From contig JAFRRN010000032.1 in assembly GCA_017428055.1 (NCBI GenBank), forward strand, positions 1 to 64,000: DNA of 64,000 nucleotides, read 5' to 3'. The stretch is from Prevotella sp. (GTDB lineage: Bacteria > Bacteroidota > Bacteroidia > Bacteroidales > Bacteroidaceae). Made by a program: the position numbers and the translations under genes. Below the pieces are notes generated by a model. That model searched no databases and was not told the origin of the DNA. It saw only the letters and a list, made by a program, of their open reading frames with translations. This document shows, piece after piece, positions 37,088 to 46,645 of this stretch; position 1 is the stretch's first letter, and the number at the start of each line of letters is the position of its first letter.

Positions 37088-38509
37088 ATGCCAAAGGAAT
37101 TTATTGTAGCAATCGAACTGGGGTCATCCAAGATGACCGGTATCGCTGGTAAGAAGAATCTCGACGGCAGCATCTCGGTGTTGTCAGTCGTAAGGGAGGA
37201 CTCCACATCGTGCATTCGCAAGGGTGTGGTATATAATATCGACAAGACTGTACTCTGTATCACCAACATCATCAAGAAGTTGGAAACCACTCTCAAAACG
37301 AAAATCATGAAAGTTTATGTAGGAGTGGGAGGACAAAGCATCCGCAGCGTCAAGAATGTTATCGTGAAAGACTTGCCCGCAGGAACCATCATTACACAGG
37401 AAATCATCAATGAATTGATGGATGCCAACCGCAGCATGACTTATCCCGACCAAGAAATTCTCGATGCTGCCATCCAAGAATACAAGGTGGATTCACAATA
37501 CCAACTTGACCCCGTGGGCATCCAATGCACCCGCATTGAGGGGAATTTCCTCAACATCCTGCAACGCAAGGCTTTCTACCGCAACCTTAACAAGTGTTTT
37601 GACAACGCAGGAATTGGCATTGCAGAAATGTACCTCGCCCCATTGGCACTCGCTGACAGCATCCTGACCGAGGCAGAGCGTCGTTCAGGTTGTGTCCTTG
37701 TAGACCTTGGTGCAGACACCACCACCGTCTCCGTATACCACAAGAACATCTTACGCCACCTCGCCGTGATTCCCCTTGGCGGGAACAATGTCACCAAAGA
37801 CATCGCCACCGTACAGATGGAAGAGCATGAGGCCGAAGCCATCAAACTGAAATATGGCAGCGCCTTTACCGACAGCAATGACATCGACGACAGCTTACGT
37901 TACCCCATTGACCACGAGCGTCAAGTGGAAAGCCGGAAACTGGTGGATATCATTGAGGGCCGTATGGACGAAATCATCGAGAACGTGTGGTACCAGGTAC
38001 CCAATGAGTTTGTTGACAAGTTGCTCGGTGGCATCATCCTCACGGGCGGTGGGTCAAACATGAAGAATATCGAAAAGGCTTTCCGTAACCACACACACAT
38101 TCCCAAGGTACGTATTGCCAAGTTCGTGCAGCAAACCATCAACACCAAGAACCCCGAGATTTCCGCCAAGGACGGCACAATGAACACCATCCTCGGACTT
38201 TTGGAGAAAGGAGACATCAACTGTGCTGGTGAAGAGATTACTAACGACTTATTCAATACCGACCGTCCATTGGCAACAGGAAGGATCCAACGCACTGGCG
38301 ACCGTCAAGGTGTAGTTCAGACCGAAGCCGAGAAACGCGCCCAAGAGGAAGCAAGAAGAAAGAAAGAGGAAGAGGAGGAGCGCATACGGCGTGAAAACAA
38401 AATTAAGGAAGAGGAAGAAAAGAAAACGAAAAAGGAAAACAGCATTACCAACAAAGCTATCAAGAACCTCAAGACATTCTTCAAGAAAATGGTTGAGGAA
38501 GAGGAATAA
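37088..38509 (+). CDS. ftsA: Cell division protein FtsA
   Basis: The 473-residue actin-like protein has AIELGSSKMTGIAG at the N-terminus, VLVDLGADTTTVSVY for phosphate binding and GGIILTGGGSNMKNI late. The tail is unusually charged, with a long glutamate/lysine-rich segment before the amphipathic AIKNLKTFFKKMV membrane-binding helix. It tethers FtsZ filaments to the membrane. Confidence 0.96.
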   Translation: MPKEFIVAIELGSSKMTGIAGKKNLDGSISVLSVVREDSTSCIRKGVVYNIDKTVLCITNIIKKLETTLKTKIMKVYVGVGGQSIRSVKNVIVKDLPAGTIITQEIINELMDANRSMTYPDQEILDAAIQEYKVDSQYQLDPVGIQCTRIEGNFLNILQRKAFYRNLNKCFDNAGIGIAEMYLAPLALADSILTEAERRSGCVLVDLGADTTTVSVYHKNILRHLAVIPLGGNNVTKDIATVQMEEHEAEAIKLKYGSAFTDSNDIDDSLRYPIDHERQVESRKLVDIIEGRMDEIIENVWYQVPNEFVDKLLGGIILTGGGSNMKNIEKAFRNHTHIPKVRIAKFVQQTINTKNPEISAKDGTMNTILGLLEKGDINCAGEEITNDLFNTDRPLATGRIQRTGDRQGVVQTEAEKRAQEEARRKKEEEEERIRRENKIKEEEEKKTKKENSITNKAIKNLKTFFKKMVEEEE

Positions 38510-38553
38510 GACAACAATAGATTTTTAGATAACATTTACAAGTATATTTCACT

Positions 38554-39870
38554 ATGGACGAAAACATATTGGACTTCGGCGAACCCGAACAGGGTAACAG
38601 CATCATCAAGGTGATTGGCGTAGGCGGAGGAGGAGGCAACGCCGTCAACCACATGTATCGTGAAGGCATTCACGACGTAACGTTTGTTCTTTGCAACACT
38701 GACAACCAAGCACTCAATGACTCACCAGTGCCAGTACATCTCCAGCTTGGCAAGGAGGGGCTTGGTGCAGGAAACAAACCTGAACGCGCCCGCAAGGCGG
38801 CAGAGGAAAGCATCGAGGATGTGCGCAAGATGCTTAACGATGGCACACGCATGGCGTTTATTACCGCTGGCATGGGCGGTGGAACGGGTACAGGGGCTGC
38901 CCCTGTCATTGCCCGTGTCTCTAAGGAACTTGATATCCTTACCGTGGGTATCGTAACCATTCCCTTCCGTTTTGAAGGCGACCGCAAGATTGACCAAGCA
39001 CTCGATGGCGTTGAGGAGATGTCAAAGCATGTGGACGCTTTGTTGGTCATCAACAATGAGCGTTTGCGTGAAATCTATCCGGAGTTGTCCTTGCTCGATG
39101 CTTTCAGCAAAGCTGATGACACCTTGAGCGTGGCAGCGAAGAGCATTGCGGAAATCATCACGAACCATGGATTCATGAACCTGGACTTCAACGATGTGAA
39201 AACAGTACTGAAAGACGGTGGCGTCGCCATCATGAGTACTGGCTACGGAGAGGGTGAAGGCCGCGTGAAGAAAGCCATCGACGATGCCCTCAACTCACCA
39301 TTGTTGAACGACAACGACGTATTCAACTCCAAGAAAATACTGTTAAGCATCAATTTCTGTAACGAGAAGAACGACAACTCGGGACTGATGATGGACGAGA
39401 TGAACGACGTGCATGAGTTCATGGCCAAGTTCTCCAGCGACTTTGAAATCAAATGGGGTATGGCCATCGATCCCGAATTGGGCAAGAAGGTAAAGGTCAC
39501 CATCCTCGCTACGGGCTTTGGCATTGAGGATGTGGATGGCATGAATGCCCACCTTGGCAAGAAACATACCCAGGAAGACACCATCCGTATGGCGGAGGAA
39601 GAGGAGAGAAAAGCCAAAAACGACGATCGTCGCAAGCGATATTACAACGACGAGAAGAATCGTTCGCAGAAGAAACGCCGCAAGCAAATCTTCCTCTTCC
39701 GTTTGGAAGACCTCGACAATGAGGATGTCATCCTCTCCGTGGAGAACACTCCCACGTATAGACGCACCCGCCAGATGCTGGAAGACATCAGCAATCAGGC
39801 TATGGGTACGCCCAAGAAGACAGAGGAGGAGGAAGCCGAAGACGTGCGCGGTGTCATCAGCTTTGCCTGA
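38554..39870 (+). CDS. ftsZ: Cell division protein FtsZ
   Basis: The 438-residue tubulin homologue has IKVIGVGGGGGNAVNHM, the GTP-binding GGGTGTGAAP near residue 108, and the T7 loop NLDFNDVKTVL. After the globular domain, a basic linker (RRKRYYNDEKNRSQKKRRKQ) leads to a short conserved segment with ENTPTYRRT that probably binds FtsA. It is the last gene of the cluster. Confidence 0.98.
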   Translation: MDENILDFGEPEQGNSIIKVIGVGGGGGNAVNHMYREGIHDVTFVLCNTDNQALNDSPVPVHLQLGKEGLGAGNKPERARKAAEESIEDVRKMLNDGTRMAFITAGMGGGTGTGAAPVIARVSKELDILTVGIVTIPFRFEGDRKIDQALDGVEEMSKHVDALLVINNERLREIYPELSLLDAFSKADDTLSVAAKSIAEIITNHGFMNLDFNDVKTVLKDGGVAIMSTGYGEGEGRVKKAIDDALNSPLLNDNDVFNSKKILLSINFCNEKNDNSGLMMDEMNDVHEFMAKFSSDFEIKWGMAIDPELGKKVKVTILATGFGIEDVDGMNAHLGKKHTQEDTIRMAEEEERKAKNDDRRKRYYNDEKNRSQKKRRKQIFLFRLEDLDNEDVILSVENTPTYRRTRQMLEDISNQAMGTPKKTEEEEAEDVRGVISFA

Positions 39871-39930
39871 TTATCTCTACATATTTCTTTCATCATTTGA
39901 AAGATTTACGACTTCCATAACGTTAACGGA

Positions 39931-40108
39931 GGGTGTGTCAAAATACAATTTTATGAATTGACAACTTTCAATCTGTAAGTCTAACGCCTTCAAACAACAA
40001 AGAAAAGTCCATTTCTTAACCTCAAATAGGGTTTTGAAATGGACTTTTCATGCTCTAAAGTTTCAAACTGAAAGGTTTTCAAGAGGGCATTTTCATTTTG
40101 ACACACCC
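39931..40108. mobile_element. MITE-like element with 14-bp terminal inverted repeats
   Basis: It starts GGGTGTGTCAAAAT and ends with the exact reverse complement ATTTTGACACACCC. In the middle, AAAAGTCCATTTC (40003-40015) pairs perfectly with GAAATGGACTTTT (40036-40048), and weaker arms (CTTTCA with TGAAAG) lie outside. There is no coding capacity. Such ends resemble IS termini, so it may be moved by a transposase in trans. A target-site duplication was not recognised. Confidence 0.65.
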
Positions 40109-40269
40109 CCTTTTCTTTATAATATAAATAGGTGTCATTCATTAACGATGCTTTAGGTTAGTTGACGTTCTAATACCTTATTGCAATTGATTCCACGACA
40201 ATGGGGGCAAATGGTACATTAAAGATAAGATGTGTTACAGAAAGCAAAGGCTATTTGGAGTAATCTTTA

Positions 40270-40277
40270 TACTTTTG
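40270..40277 (+). promoter_or_regulatory. -7 promoter box TACTTTTG for the esterase gene
   Basis: It fits TAnnTTTG, 51 bp before the ATG at 40329. No -33 TTTG was found at the normal spacing. Confidence 0.45.
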
Positions 40278-40328
40278 CACTCATCGTAAAACATTGAAAA
40301 TGAAGAACTAACATAAAACATCATAGGA

Positions 40329-42179
40329 ATGAAGAAATACATTATTTTATTATTGTGCATTTTCTCATTGCAGACAAAAGCACGATTAGCATCCACGAAA
40401 GACTATGATTTAGGGAACAACACAACAGGATTGGAGGGCAACATGAACGCATCATCTGACACAGCGGACCCCAACTTCCATATCTATCTCTGTTTCGGAC
40501 AATCAAACATGGAGGGGAACGCCCAATGGGAAACATCAGACAACCAATACGTTGACCCACGTTTCCAAATGCTGGCAACCACCAACTTCAACAATCCCAA
40601 GCGCACATTGGGCGAGTGGTATACAGCCTATTGCCCCATTGTCAGCCCGATGGGAAAACTCGGTATGTCTGATTACTTCGGACGGACAATGGTGGCTGCT
40701 TTGCCCACAGACGTGAAGGTGGGTGTCGTTGCCGTCGCCATGGGAGGCTCTCCCATCGAAATGTTCGACAAAGACAAATACAAGCAGAAATTGGCAGAAA
40801 ACCCGAATGAATGGTGGGCAACTCTGTCAAAGAACTACTATGGCGGAAACCCATACGGCCGTCTGGTCGAGATGGGGAAAAAAGCCAAGCAGGTAGGGGT
40901 TATCAAGGGCATCTTATTACACCAAGGTTGTTCCAACTGTGGCGACCCCAATTGGCCAAACATGGTGAAGAAGATATACAATGACCTCCTTAACGACCTC
41001 GGGCTGAAGGCTGCCGATGTGCCGCTCTTCGTTGGTGAGACAGAGCGCGAGGACATGGGGGGAGGCTGTGCCTATCACAATACTGTTGTCGCCAAGATTC
41101 CCAGTGTCATTCCCACCGGGCATGTGGTAAGCTCTGAAGGTATTCCCGGCAATGGCGTGGATGCCTGGCACTTCTCAACCGTCGGTTATCGTATCTTTGG
41201 AAGACGCTACGCATACGAGGCTTTACGCACGATGGGCATAGAGCCTAAGGTATACACGGGCTACCAGATGCCAAATAACATGAAGAACTTTATGACCCCG
41301 AAGAGTTTCGACACCATTTTGACGGGTAAGGCAGGAAGCACGATGCCATTGAAACTGATGGTAACCTTTGCCGATGGTCATCGGGAAGACCTGACTCACG
41401 ACGCTACCTTCAGTAGCAGCGACTATACAATTACCAACGGCAAGATCAAACTTGGCAAGGATGGTACAACCGGCACCGTAACGGCAACCTTCACCGACTT
41501 CATGGGCGAGACACACCACGTCACTCTCTACATCACGGCAACCGAATCCACGTATGCCAGTTTGACGGGAGTCGAACAGATAAGCCAGCAAAACTTCTTC
41601 ATACTCAATGAAGAGGACGGCAAGATGTTCTATGGCAGAGATAACCAAAACCTCGGATATGACACGTCAGAAACGGTATTTGCCAACAGCGGAATCGTGG
41701 GTTACATGTTCAAAGCAGAGAAAGTGGGAAGTAATTATCTACTTCGACTCATCAAGCTCGACGGCACAGAATATAGTATATGGGGTAGCCCAGGCTATCT
41801 CAACTCACAACCCGCTGACGGATGGTGCAGCTTCATCCTCGGCCTCAACAACCAAAACGGTCAAGACATCAAGAATGGAGCCTTGTGGGATATACAGTAT
41901 GTCGATGATAAAGGGTTCGCATTGAAGAACATCGGCACCGGTCTCTATCTCAAAGATGCAACGCCTGCGAAATACGACATTCCTACCTATTTTAACTTCT
42001 GCATACCGAGTGACCTCTCGCATGTCAACACCATCACCCAGCCCGAAAAGGCAGATGGCATCATCTACAACATCCAAGGATTGAGGCTCACCACCAAAGA
42101 GCATTGGGCAGAACTCCCCCCTGGCCTCTACATCGTGAACGGTAAAAAGATAGCGAAACGGCAAAGTCACACGATTTAA
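40329..42179 (+). CDS. Exported SASA/CE6-type carbohydrate acetylesterase
   Basis: It starts with signal peptide MKKYIILLLCIFSLQTKA. Residues about 50-300 form a SASA/CE6-type SGNH esterase: nucleophile serine in FGQSNMEG, then GVVAVAMGGSPI, and the late DAWHFSTVGY carrying the catalytic-type aspartate and histidine. A bacterial Ig-like segment (about 335-405) and a ligand-binding-like beta domain follow. The end, IIYNIQGLRL then PPGLYIVNGKKIAK, resembles a type IX secretion tail. Such enzymes remove acetyl groups from xylan or other glycans. The GH31 gene downstream suggests joint hemicellulose breakdown (inferred). Confidence 0.8.
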   Translation: MKKYIILLLCIFSLQTKARLASTKDYDLGNNTTGLEGNMNASSDTADPNFHIYLCFGQSNMEGNAQWETSDNQYVDPRFQMLATTNFNNPKRTLGEWYTAYCPIVSPMGKLGMSDYFGRTMVAALPTDVKVGVVAVAMGGSPIEMFDKDKYKQKLAENPNEWWATLSKNYYGGNPYGRLVEMGKKAKQVGVIKGILLHQGCSNCGDPNWPNMVKKIYNDLLNDLGLKAADVPLFVGETEREDMGGGCAYHNTVVAKIPSVIPTGHVVSSEGIPGNGVDAWHFSTVGYRIFGRRYAYEALRTMGIEPKVYTGYQMPNNMKNFMTPKSFDTILTGKAGSTMPLKLMVTFADGHREDLTHDATFSSSDYTITNGKIKLGKDGTTGTVTATFTDFMGETHHVTLYITATESTYASLTGVEQISQQNFFILNEEDGKMFYGRDNQNLGYDTSETVFANSGIVGYMFKAEKVGSNYLLRLIKLDGTEYSIWGSPGYLNSQPADGWCSFILGLNNQNGQDIKNGALWDIQYVDDKGFALKNIGTGLYLKDATPAKYDIPTYFNFCIPSDLSHVNTITQPEKADGIIYNIQGLRLTTKEHWAELPPGLYIVNGKKIAKRQSHTI

Positions 42180-42194
42180 TCATCATATCAAGGC

Positions 42195-42260
42195 CGTCCA
42201 AGCGGCTTGGACACACCGTCCAAGTATCTTGGACGGCTCGTCCAAAGGCTTTGGACGACC
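42195..42260. repeat. Array of three 22-bp palindromes (GTCCAA...TTGGAC)
   Basis: Three perfect hairpins, each with a 7-bp stem and 3-base loop, start at 42196, 42218 and 42240: GTCCAAG-CGG-CTTGGAC, GTCCAAG-TAT-CTTGGAC and GTCCAAA-GGC-TTTGGAC. The spacing is exactly 22 bp. Stems are kept while loops differ, and in the third a stem pair has changed on both sides (G-C to A-T), a compensating change suggesting that the fold matters. It lies between the esterase and GH31 genes. Confidence 0.85.
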
Positions 42261-42313
42261 GAAGAATGCCTATCCAAGAAACACCCCCACACAATTCAAA
42301 ACAAAACCGATAT

Positions 42314-44548
42314 ATGCCATACCCGTCATTACATACAAAACGCTTATTATCAATCATCTTGGCAACCTGCTGGACAATAGGTGTTTTAGCAAATCAAGAT
42401 GCCGCCCAAAGGGCGAATGACAACAAGCCCCAAGGCCATTTCATCGTCAAGACTGTGGCAAGAAATGCCGTGCGCATCCAATATTCCTTTGGCGAACCTA
42501 AAGACGACCTGCCAGACTGGCTTTATGTGAAACATGAGGAAATGGAAAGCAATGACATCTCCGTGCGTATCAATCCACGAAAACGAACTTTGGAAGTCAG
42601 GGACAAGAAAGGGAAAAGTGTTTTTTCCGCCACCAAGCACCAAATAGAAAACGGTGAGGCGACGCTATCGTTCACGTCTCCAAAGGATGAATGTCTTTTC
42701 GGATTGGGACAATTCCAGGATGGATATAGCAATGTGCGTGGGCTGTCACGGCGATTGACGCAGGTGAATACCCAAATCAGCATCCCAATGTTGTTATCGA
42801 ACAAAGGCTATGGAATCCTATGGAACAACTATGGCTTAACTGAGTTTAACCCCTGCAACCATCATGTCACGTTGACAAAACGGCAAGGCACGGGACTTCG
42901 CGAAGAGGTGGAAGTCACTTCCACCGAGGGCGGCAAACGGGAACTACGCGAGCGTCATGTCTTCGAGGCGTCCATTGATATTACAGAAGATGGCGACTAT
43001 ACCCTACTCCTCGACGTTGGTCAGAAGATGGCACGGCGCCACAACCTGGCCATAGACGGGGAGACCATCATCGAAATGCAAAATCTCTGGCTTCCCCCAA
43101 CCGCCTCGCAGATAGTGCACTTAGAGGCTGGCCATCATACCTTATCGGCAGAACTGACAAGGGACGACAAGCCCATATTATATTATAATAAGGTGGAAGA
43201 CGAGACAGTATTCCGCTCACCCGTCGCCAATTCGGTGGACTATACGGTGTTTATCGGCACTCCAGACGAAATCATTGCCACCTATCGTGAACTGACAGGC
43301 GAATGTCCCCAAATGCCAAGTTGGGCATTGGGCTATATCCATTGCCGTGAAAGATTCCACTCTTCCGACGAGATACTTGCGACCGCCAACCGATTCCAGC
43401 AAGAACAGATGCCTGTCAGCATGTTGGTTCAAGACTGGCAATATTGGGGCAAATATGGTTGGAACGCCATGCAATTTGACGAAGAACATTACCCAGACCC
43501 CAAGGCTCTGACCGACAGCCTTCATAGAATGGACATACGACTCATGCTCAGTGTATGGTCGAAAATAGACAAGAGCTCCGAGGTGGGCAGACAGATGGAC
43601 CATGATGGCTATTATATCCCTGGCACCGATTGGATAGACTTCTTCAATCCCAGTGCCGCTGCCGCCTATTGGGAAAACTTCAAAGAAAGGCTGCTACCTC
43701 TCGGAATCGACGCCTGGTGGCAAGATGCCACCGAGCCGGAAAATGATGACCTTGTGGGCAGACGGGTCAATCATGGCAAATGGGCAGGGGAACGAGTGCG
43801 CAATGTCTATCCCCTCCTCGTCAACAAGACCGTCTATGAGGGGTTGGTACGGGCAGGAAAGGAGCCGATGATTCTCACTCGCTGCGGATTCCCCGGCATA
43901 CAGCGATACGGTTCTGCCCTGTGGAGCGGCGACGTAGGCAACGATTGGGAGACCCTACGCCGTCAGATTGTGGCAGGTCTTGGTGTGCAAGCGGCAGGCA
44001 TCCCTTGGTGGACTTACGATGCCGGCGGTTTTTTCCGTCCCAACGACCAATACACCAACCCTGGCTACATCGAACGGATGTTGCGTTGGATAGAGACAAG
44101 CGTCTACCTTCCCTTGATGCGTGTACACGGGTATATGAGTAACACTGAGCCATGGAACTATGGTGCTGAGGCACAATCCATTATCTCCGAGTGCATTAGG
44201 GAGCGTGAAAGACTTCGACCGTATATCGAGAAATGCGCCTCCCGCATCGCCAACGAGGGATATACGCTGATGCGTCCGTTGGTATTTGATTTTGCCAACG
44301 ACCCTGAGGCTTTGCAACAAAAGTACGAATTCATGTTTGGTCCCGCGCTGCTAATCAGCCCTGTCACGCAACCCGATGTGTCGGAATGGACTACTTATCT
44401 ACCGATATGTGAAGAAGGTTGGCAAGACTATCTAACGGAAAAGCATTACCAAGGCGGACAATACGTCACGACAACCGTTGACAAGGCTCATATCCCCGTA
44501 TTCGTTAGGGGCACACGTGAGAAATGGAAAGAACTATTATTCCCATGA
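42314..44548 (+). CDS. GH31 family alpha-glycosidase (alpha-xylosidase-like)
   Basis: The start at 42314 (MPYPSLHTKRLLSIILATCW) gives a signal peptide; longer starts run through the palindrome array. The catalytic region has the nucleophile motif DAWWQDATEPEND, preceded by MLVQDWQYWGKYGWN and RLMLSVWSK, and then RYGSALWSGDVGNDW and GIPWWTYDAGGF. An inserted PA14-like segment (about residues 210-300: LLLDVGQKMARRHNLAIDGE) is present. WWxDxTEP is typical of GH31 alpha-xylosidases, which act on xyloglucan. The substrate is inferred, and alpha-glucosidase activity cannot be excluded. Confidence 0.85.
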   Translation: MPYPSLHTKRLLSIILATCWTIGVLANQDAAQRANDNKPQGHFIVKTVARNAVRIQYSFGEPKDDLPDWLYVKHEEMESNDISVRINPRKRTLEVRDKKGKSVFSATKHQIENGEATLSFTSPKDECLFGLGQFQDGYSNVRGLSRRLTQVNTQISIPMLLSNKGYGILWNNYGLTEFNPCNHHVTLTKRQGTGLREEVEVTSTEGGKRELRERHVFEASIDITEDGDYTLLLDVGQKMARRHNLAIDGETIIEMQNLWLPPTASQIVHLEAGHHTLSAELTRDDKPILYYNKVEDETVFRSPVANSVDYTVFIGTPDEIIATYRELTGECPQMPSWALGYIHCRERFHSSDEILATANRFQQEQMPVSMLVQDWQYWGKYGWNAMQFDEEHYPDPKALTDSLHRMDIRLMLSVWSKIDKSSEVGRQMDHDGYYIPGTDWIDFFNPSAAAAYWENFKERLLPLGIDAWWQDATEPENDDLVGRRVNHGKWAGERVRNVYPLLVNKTVYEGLVRAGKEPMILTRCGFPGIQRYGSALWSGDVGNDWETLRRQIVAGLGVQAAGIPWWTYDAGGFFRPNDQYTNPGYIERMLRWIETSVYLPLMRVHGYMSNTEPWNYGAEAQSIISECIRERERLRPYIEKCASRIANEGYTLMRPLVFDFANDPEALQQKYEFMFGPALLISPVTQPDVSEWTTYLPICEEGWQDYLTEKHYQGGQYVTTTVDKAHIPVFVRGTREKWKELLFP

Positions 44549-44560
44549 CCTCTTCCTCTC

Positions 44561-45286
44561 TCACGCAAACAACTCACGCATCACGTCCAACGATTTCAAC
44601 TCCGAGAAATTGGGAATATGCAACTTGTAATAGGCGAGAATGGTCTCCAGGCAGCGATTCCGCTCATGGTGTGACATGCGGAAAAGGTGCATCGTATCAT
44701 AATTCATACGCATCAGCAGATTGATCTTCGACGCTTCGTGTGGCTGAAGGACGTCTTGGTGCAAGGGATTATTGGTGCAAAAGCAACTATTACGTAGGTC
44801 GAACAACGCCCCTTCCACATAATGATCCAAGTTGGGATAAAAGCCGATGAACTTGGTGAGACGCATCATAAACACCAAATGGAAATTGGAAAAGCCCCGT
44901 TGGCATTCATCCAACCATCTCATGCTCATTGAAATATAATGGTAGAGAGGCACATTCTGCTGTTCATCGCGGGTAGAATAATCCAAGAATTCTGACAGGA
45001 AGAGCGTAATGGCGAGCTTGTTCGGCTCGAAAGGAATAGACCGATAAAAGTAGGATAGCCGCACATCCTTGATATGTTGCAACTGTCGATTCACGCGATA
45101 GTCAAACGATAAATCCAGGAGATTCATGGGTTGAAACAAGTTCTTTCGCACCTTTGCCTTGGCCGTCTTAGGCACATGACAGATGAAAGAAATCCTCCCA
45201 TATTGCTCTGTAAACATGTCAACAATTATCTGGGAATCGCCATATTTTATCGTGTTCAATACGATTGCGTCTGTTTGGGTCATCAT
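44561..45286 (-). CDS. recO: DNA repair protein RecO
   Basis: The start is set at the paired ATGs 45286/45283 (MMTQTDAIVLNTIKYGDSQI), since the promoter box TATTTTTG (minus strand, 45302-45295) lies just upstream. The OB-fold N-terminus and the RISFICHVPKTAKAKVRKNLFQPMNLLDLSF segment are typical, followed by a helical C-terminal half. RecO loads RecA with RecR. It converges with the GH31 gene, only 12 bp apart. Confidence 0.9.
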   Translation of the reverse strand: MMTQTDAIVLNTIKYGDSQIIVDMFTEQYGRISFICHVPKTAKAKVRKNLFQPMNLLDLSFDYRVNRQLQHIKDVRLSYFYRSIPFEPNKLAITLFLSEFLDYSTRDEQQNVPLYHYISMSMRWLDECQRGFSNFHLVFMMRLTKFIGFYPNLDHYVEGALFDLRNSCFCTNNPLHQDVLQPHEASKINLLMRMNYDTMHLFRMSHHERNRCLETILAYYKLHIPNFSELKSLDVMRELFA

Positions 45287-45342
45287 AATTTCCACAAAAA
45301 TACAAAAAAAGCTGGTTATAGAGTAAAAATTAAGCGTAAAAA

Positions 45343-45374
45343 TTTGCATAGTTCAATAAAAACAACTACCTTTG
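45343..45374 (+). promoter_or_regulatory. Promoter of tRNA-Glu and rpsT
   Basis: TTTG (45343-45346) and TACCTTTG (45367-45374) are exactly 20 bp apart, a near-perfect Bacteroidota promoter, 20 bp before the tRNA. The same pair of boxes and spacing precedes the small RNA at 51281. Confidence 0.8.
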
Positions 45375-45394
45375 CATCCGCAAAAAAAGAACTT

Positions 45395-45466
45395 GGTCCC
45401 TTCGTCTATCGGCTAGGACGAGAGATTTTCATTCTCTAAAGAGGAGTTCGATTCTCCTAGGGACTA
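45395..45466 (+). tRNA. tRNA-Glu (anticodon TTC)
   Basis: All arms fold: acceptor GGTCCCT with AGGGACT, D arm GTCT/GGAC, anticodon stem AGAGA/TCTCT around loop TTTTCAT (anticodon TTC), and T arm AGGAG/CTCCT with TTCGATT. It is 72 nt, and CCA is not encoded. The first acceptor pair is G-U. Confidence 0.95.
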
Positions 45467-45498
45467 CAAATTATTAGAATAAAGAGTAAACAAATAAG

Positions 45499-45753
45499 AT
45501 GGCAAATCACAAATCATCACTGAAGAGAATCCGTCAGACCAAGACGAGAACACTCCACAACAGGTATTATGCTAAGACTATGCGTAATGCTGTGCGCAAG
45601 TTACGCGCCATGACAGACAAGGACGAAGCAGTCAAGATGTACCCAATTGTTCAAAAGATGCTGGACAAGTTAGCAAAGACAAACATCATCCACAAGAACA
45701 AGGCAGCTAATTTGAAATCAAGTCTGGCTCAACATATCAACAAGCTGGGATAA
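45499..45753 (+). CDS. rpsT: Ribosomal protein S20
   Basis: The 84-residue, lysine- and arginine-rich protein starts [20 protein letters not shown] and ends [15 protein letters not shown], matching S20, which binds 16S rRNA early in 30S assembly. It starts 33 bp after tRNA-Glu without a separate promoter, so both are probably made from one transcript and the tRNA is cut out. Confidence 0.97.
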   Translation: MANHKSSLKRIRQTKTRTLHNRYYAKTMRNAVRKLRAMTDKDEAVKMYPIVQKMLDKLAKTNIIHKNKAANLKSSLAQHINKLG

Positions 45754-45779
45754 TTTAATAATTCGTAAAGCTTGAGAAA

Positions 45780-45815
45780 TAAAGGTCATAACCGATGGTT
45801 ATGGCCTTTATCCTT
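45780..45815. terminator. Intrinsic terminator after rpsT (likely bidirectional)
   Basis: AAAGGTCATAACC pairs with GGTTATGGCCTTT around the loop GAT (one G-U), flanked by AT-rich tracts on both sides. It serves rpsT on the plus strand and could also serve the convergent gene ending at 45832. Confidence 0.75.
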
Positions 45816-45831
45816 ATTGTCTGGACGTACG

Positions 45832-46512
45832 TTAGTGGTATCCCCCACTGATACCTTTGTTCAAGAACTCCTCCACTTCCTCATACCGTATCTTATAAGC
45901 GGCACCAGTGTAATGGTAAGCGGGACCGATGACGATGACCCACCCGTCAATATAACCCACATTTCCCACAACCAGTTCTTCAGCCGATGCCACCTCCATA
46001 GGTAAATCCCCACGGTAAGCCCACATCAATTCCTTCACCTTCTCCTCGTCACAATTGAAAATCTCTCCCACCTGAAGCCGATGCCCATCACGCTTGCTAA
46101 ATGTGGCACAGTCCTGGCATATCCACTTCTCGCTATCCTCATCGGTGATAGTTGCTTCATACGTGACGCAATTCTCATCCTCAAACGTGCGTTCTATCAC
46201 GATTTTTCGGGCTACCCCCTCCGCCTCCATCAAGTATGCACCGCAACAATCCCGCAACAAGTCTCGGAAACTCTCCGTATCTAAATGTTTGGGCTTATCC
46301 ATCTCTATCATGTCGCAAATCCATTCCCTCACACTCGCCAAAGCCTTCTCGCTGCCATCCACGGGGAAATCCACCTTGGCAGAGAAAGAAGTGCGCCTGT
46401 CACCCTTATCGCTATAGGCAATGTTTCGCGTGACAAAAAAAGACTGTGCCATGATGCTTAACGGAAAAAGCATTGGCACAAGAACCATCAATATCTTTCC
46501 AAACATTCTCAT
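45832..46512 (-). CDS. Secreted protein of unknown function (possible DUF3298/RsiV-like)
   Basis: The 226-residue protein has signal peptide MRMFGKILMVLVPMLFPLSIMAQ. Later segments ATFSKRDGHRLQVGEIFNCDEEKV and AYKIRYEEVEEFL recall the DUF3298/RsiV-like family, in which a beta-rich domain is exported. A TATCTTTG box on the minus strand (46527-46520) is only 8 bp before the first ATG, so the third-codon ATG (46506) is also a candidate start. Role unknown. Confidence 0.6.
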   Translation of the reverse strand: MRMFGKILMVLVPMLFPLSIMAQSFFVTRNIAYSDKGDRRTSFSAKVDFPVDGSEKALASVREWICDMIEMDKPKHLDTESFRDLLRDCCGAYLMEAEGVARKIVIERTFEDENCVTYEATITDEDSEKWICQDCATFSKRDGHRLQVGEIFNCDEEKVKELMWAYRGDLPMEVASAEELVVGNVGYIDGWVIVIGPAYHYTGAAYKIRYEEVEEFLNKGISGGYH

Positions 46513-46603
46513 TTACATGCAAAGATACATATTTTACGCAGAATGAAAGCCATATTTAATGCTTATTTAGATATAAAAATTTCCGTATGTCAAGATTTTT
46601 GGT

Positions 46604-46611
46604 TAATTTTG
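46604..46611 (+). promoter_or_regulatory. -7 promoter box TAATTTTG for gyrB
   Basis: It fits TAnnTTTG, 34 bp before the gyrB ATG. The -33 element is not obvious. Confidence 0.5.
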
Positions 46612-46645
46612 CACATTATTATATATAATATACGAACAATCAAAC

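Larger units (their letters stand above)
39871..40328. other. Gap after ftsZ holding an inverted-repeat element
   Basis: No gene is seen. The gap contains the 178-bp element at 39931-40108 and the promoter box TACTTTTG at 40270-40277 in front of the esterase gene. The hairpin inside the element may end ftsZ transcription. Confidence 0.6.

Noticed and set aside
39931-40108. Complete insertion sequence
   Set aside because: Inverted ends are present but there is no transposase frame; only a MITE-like call is supported.
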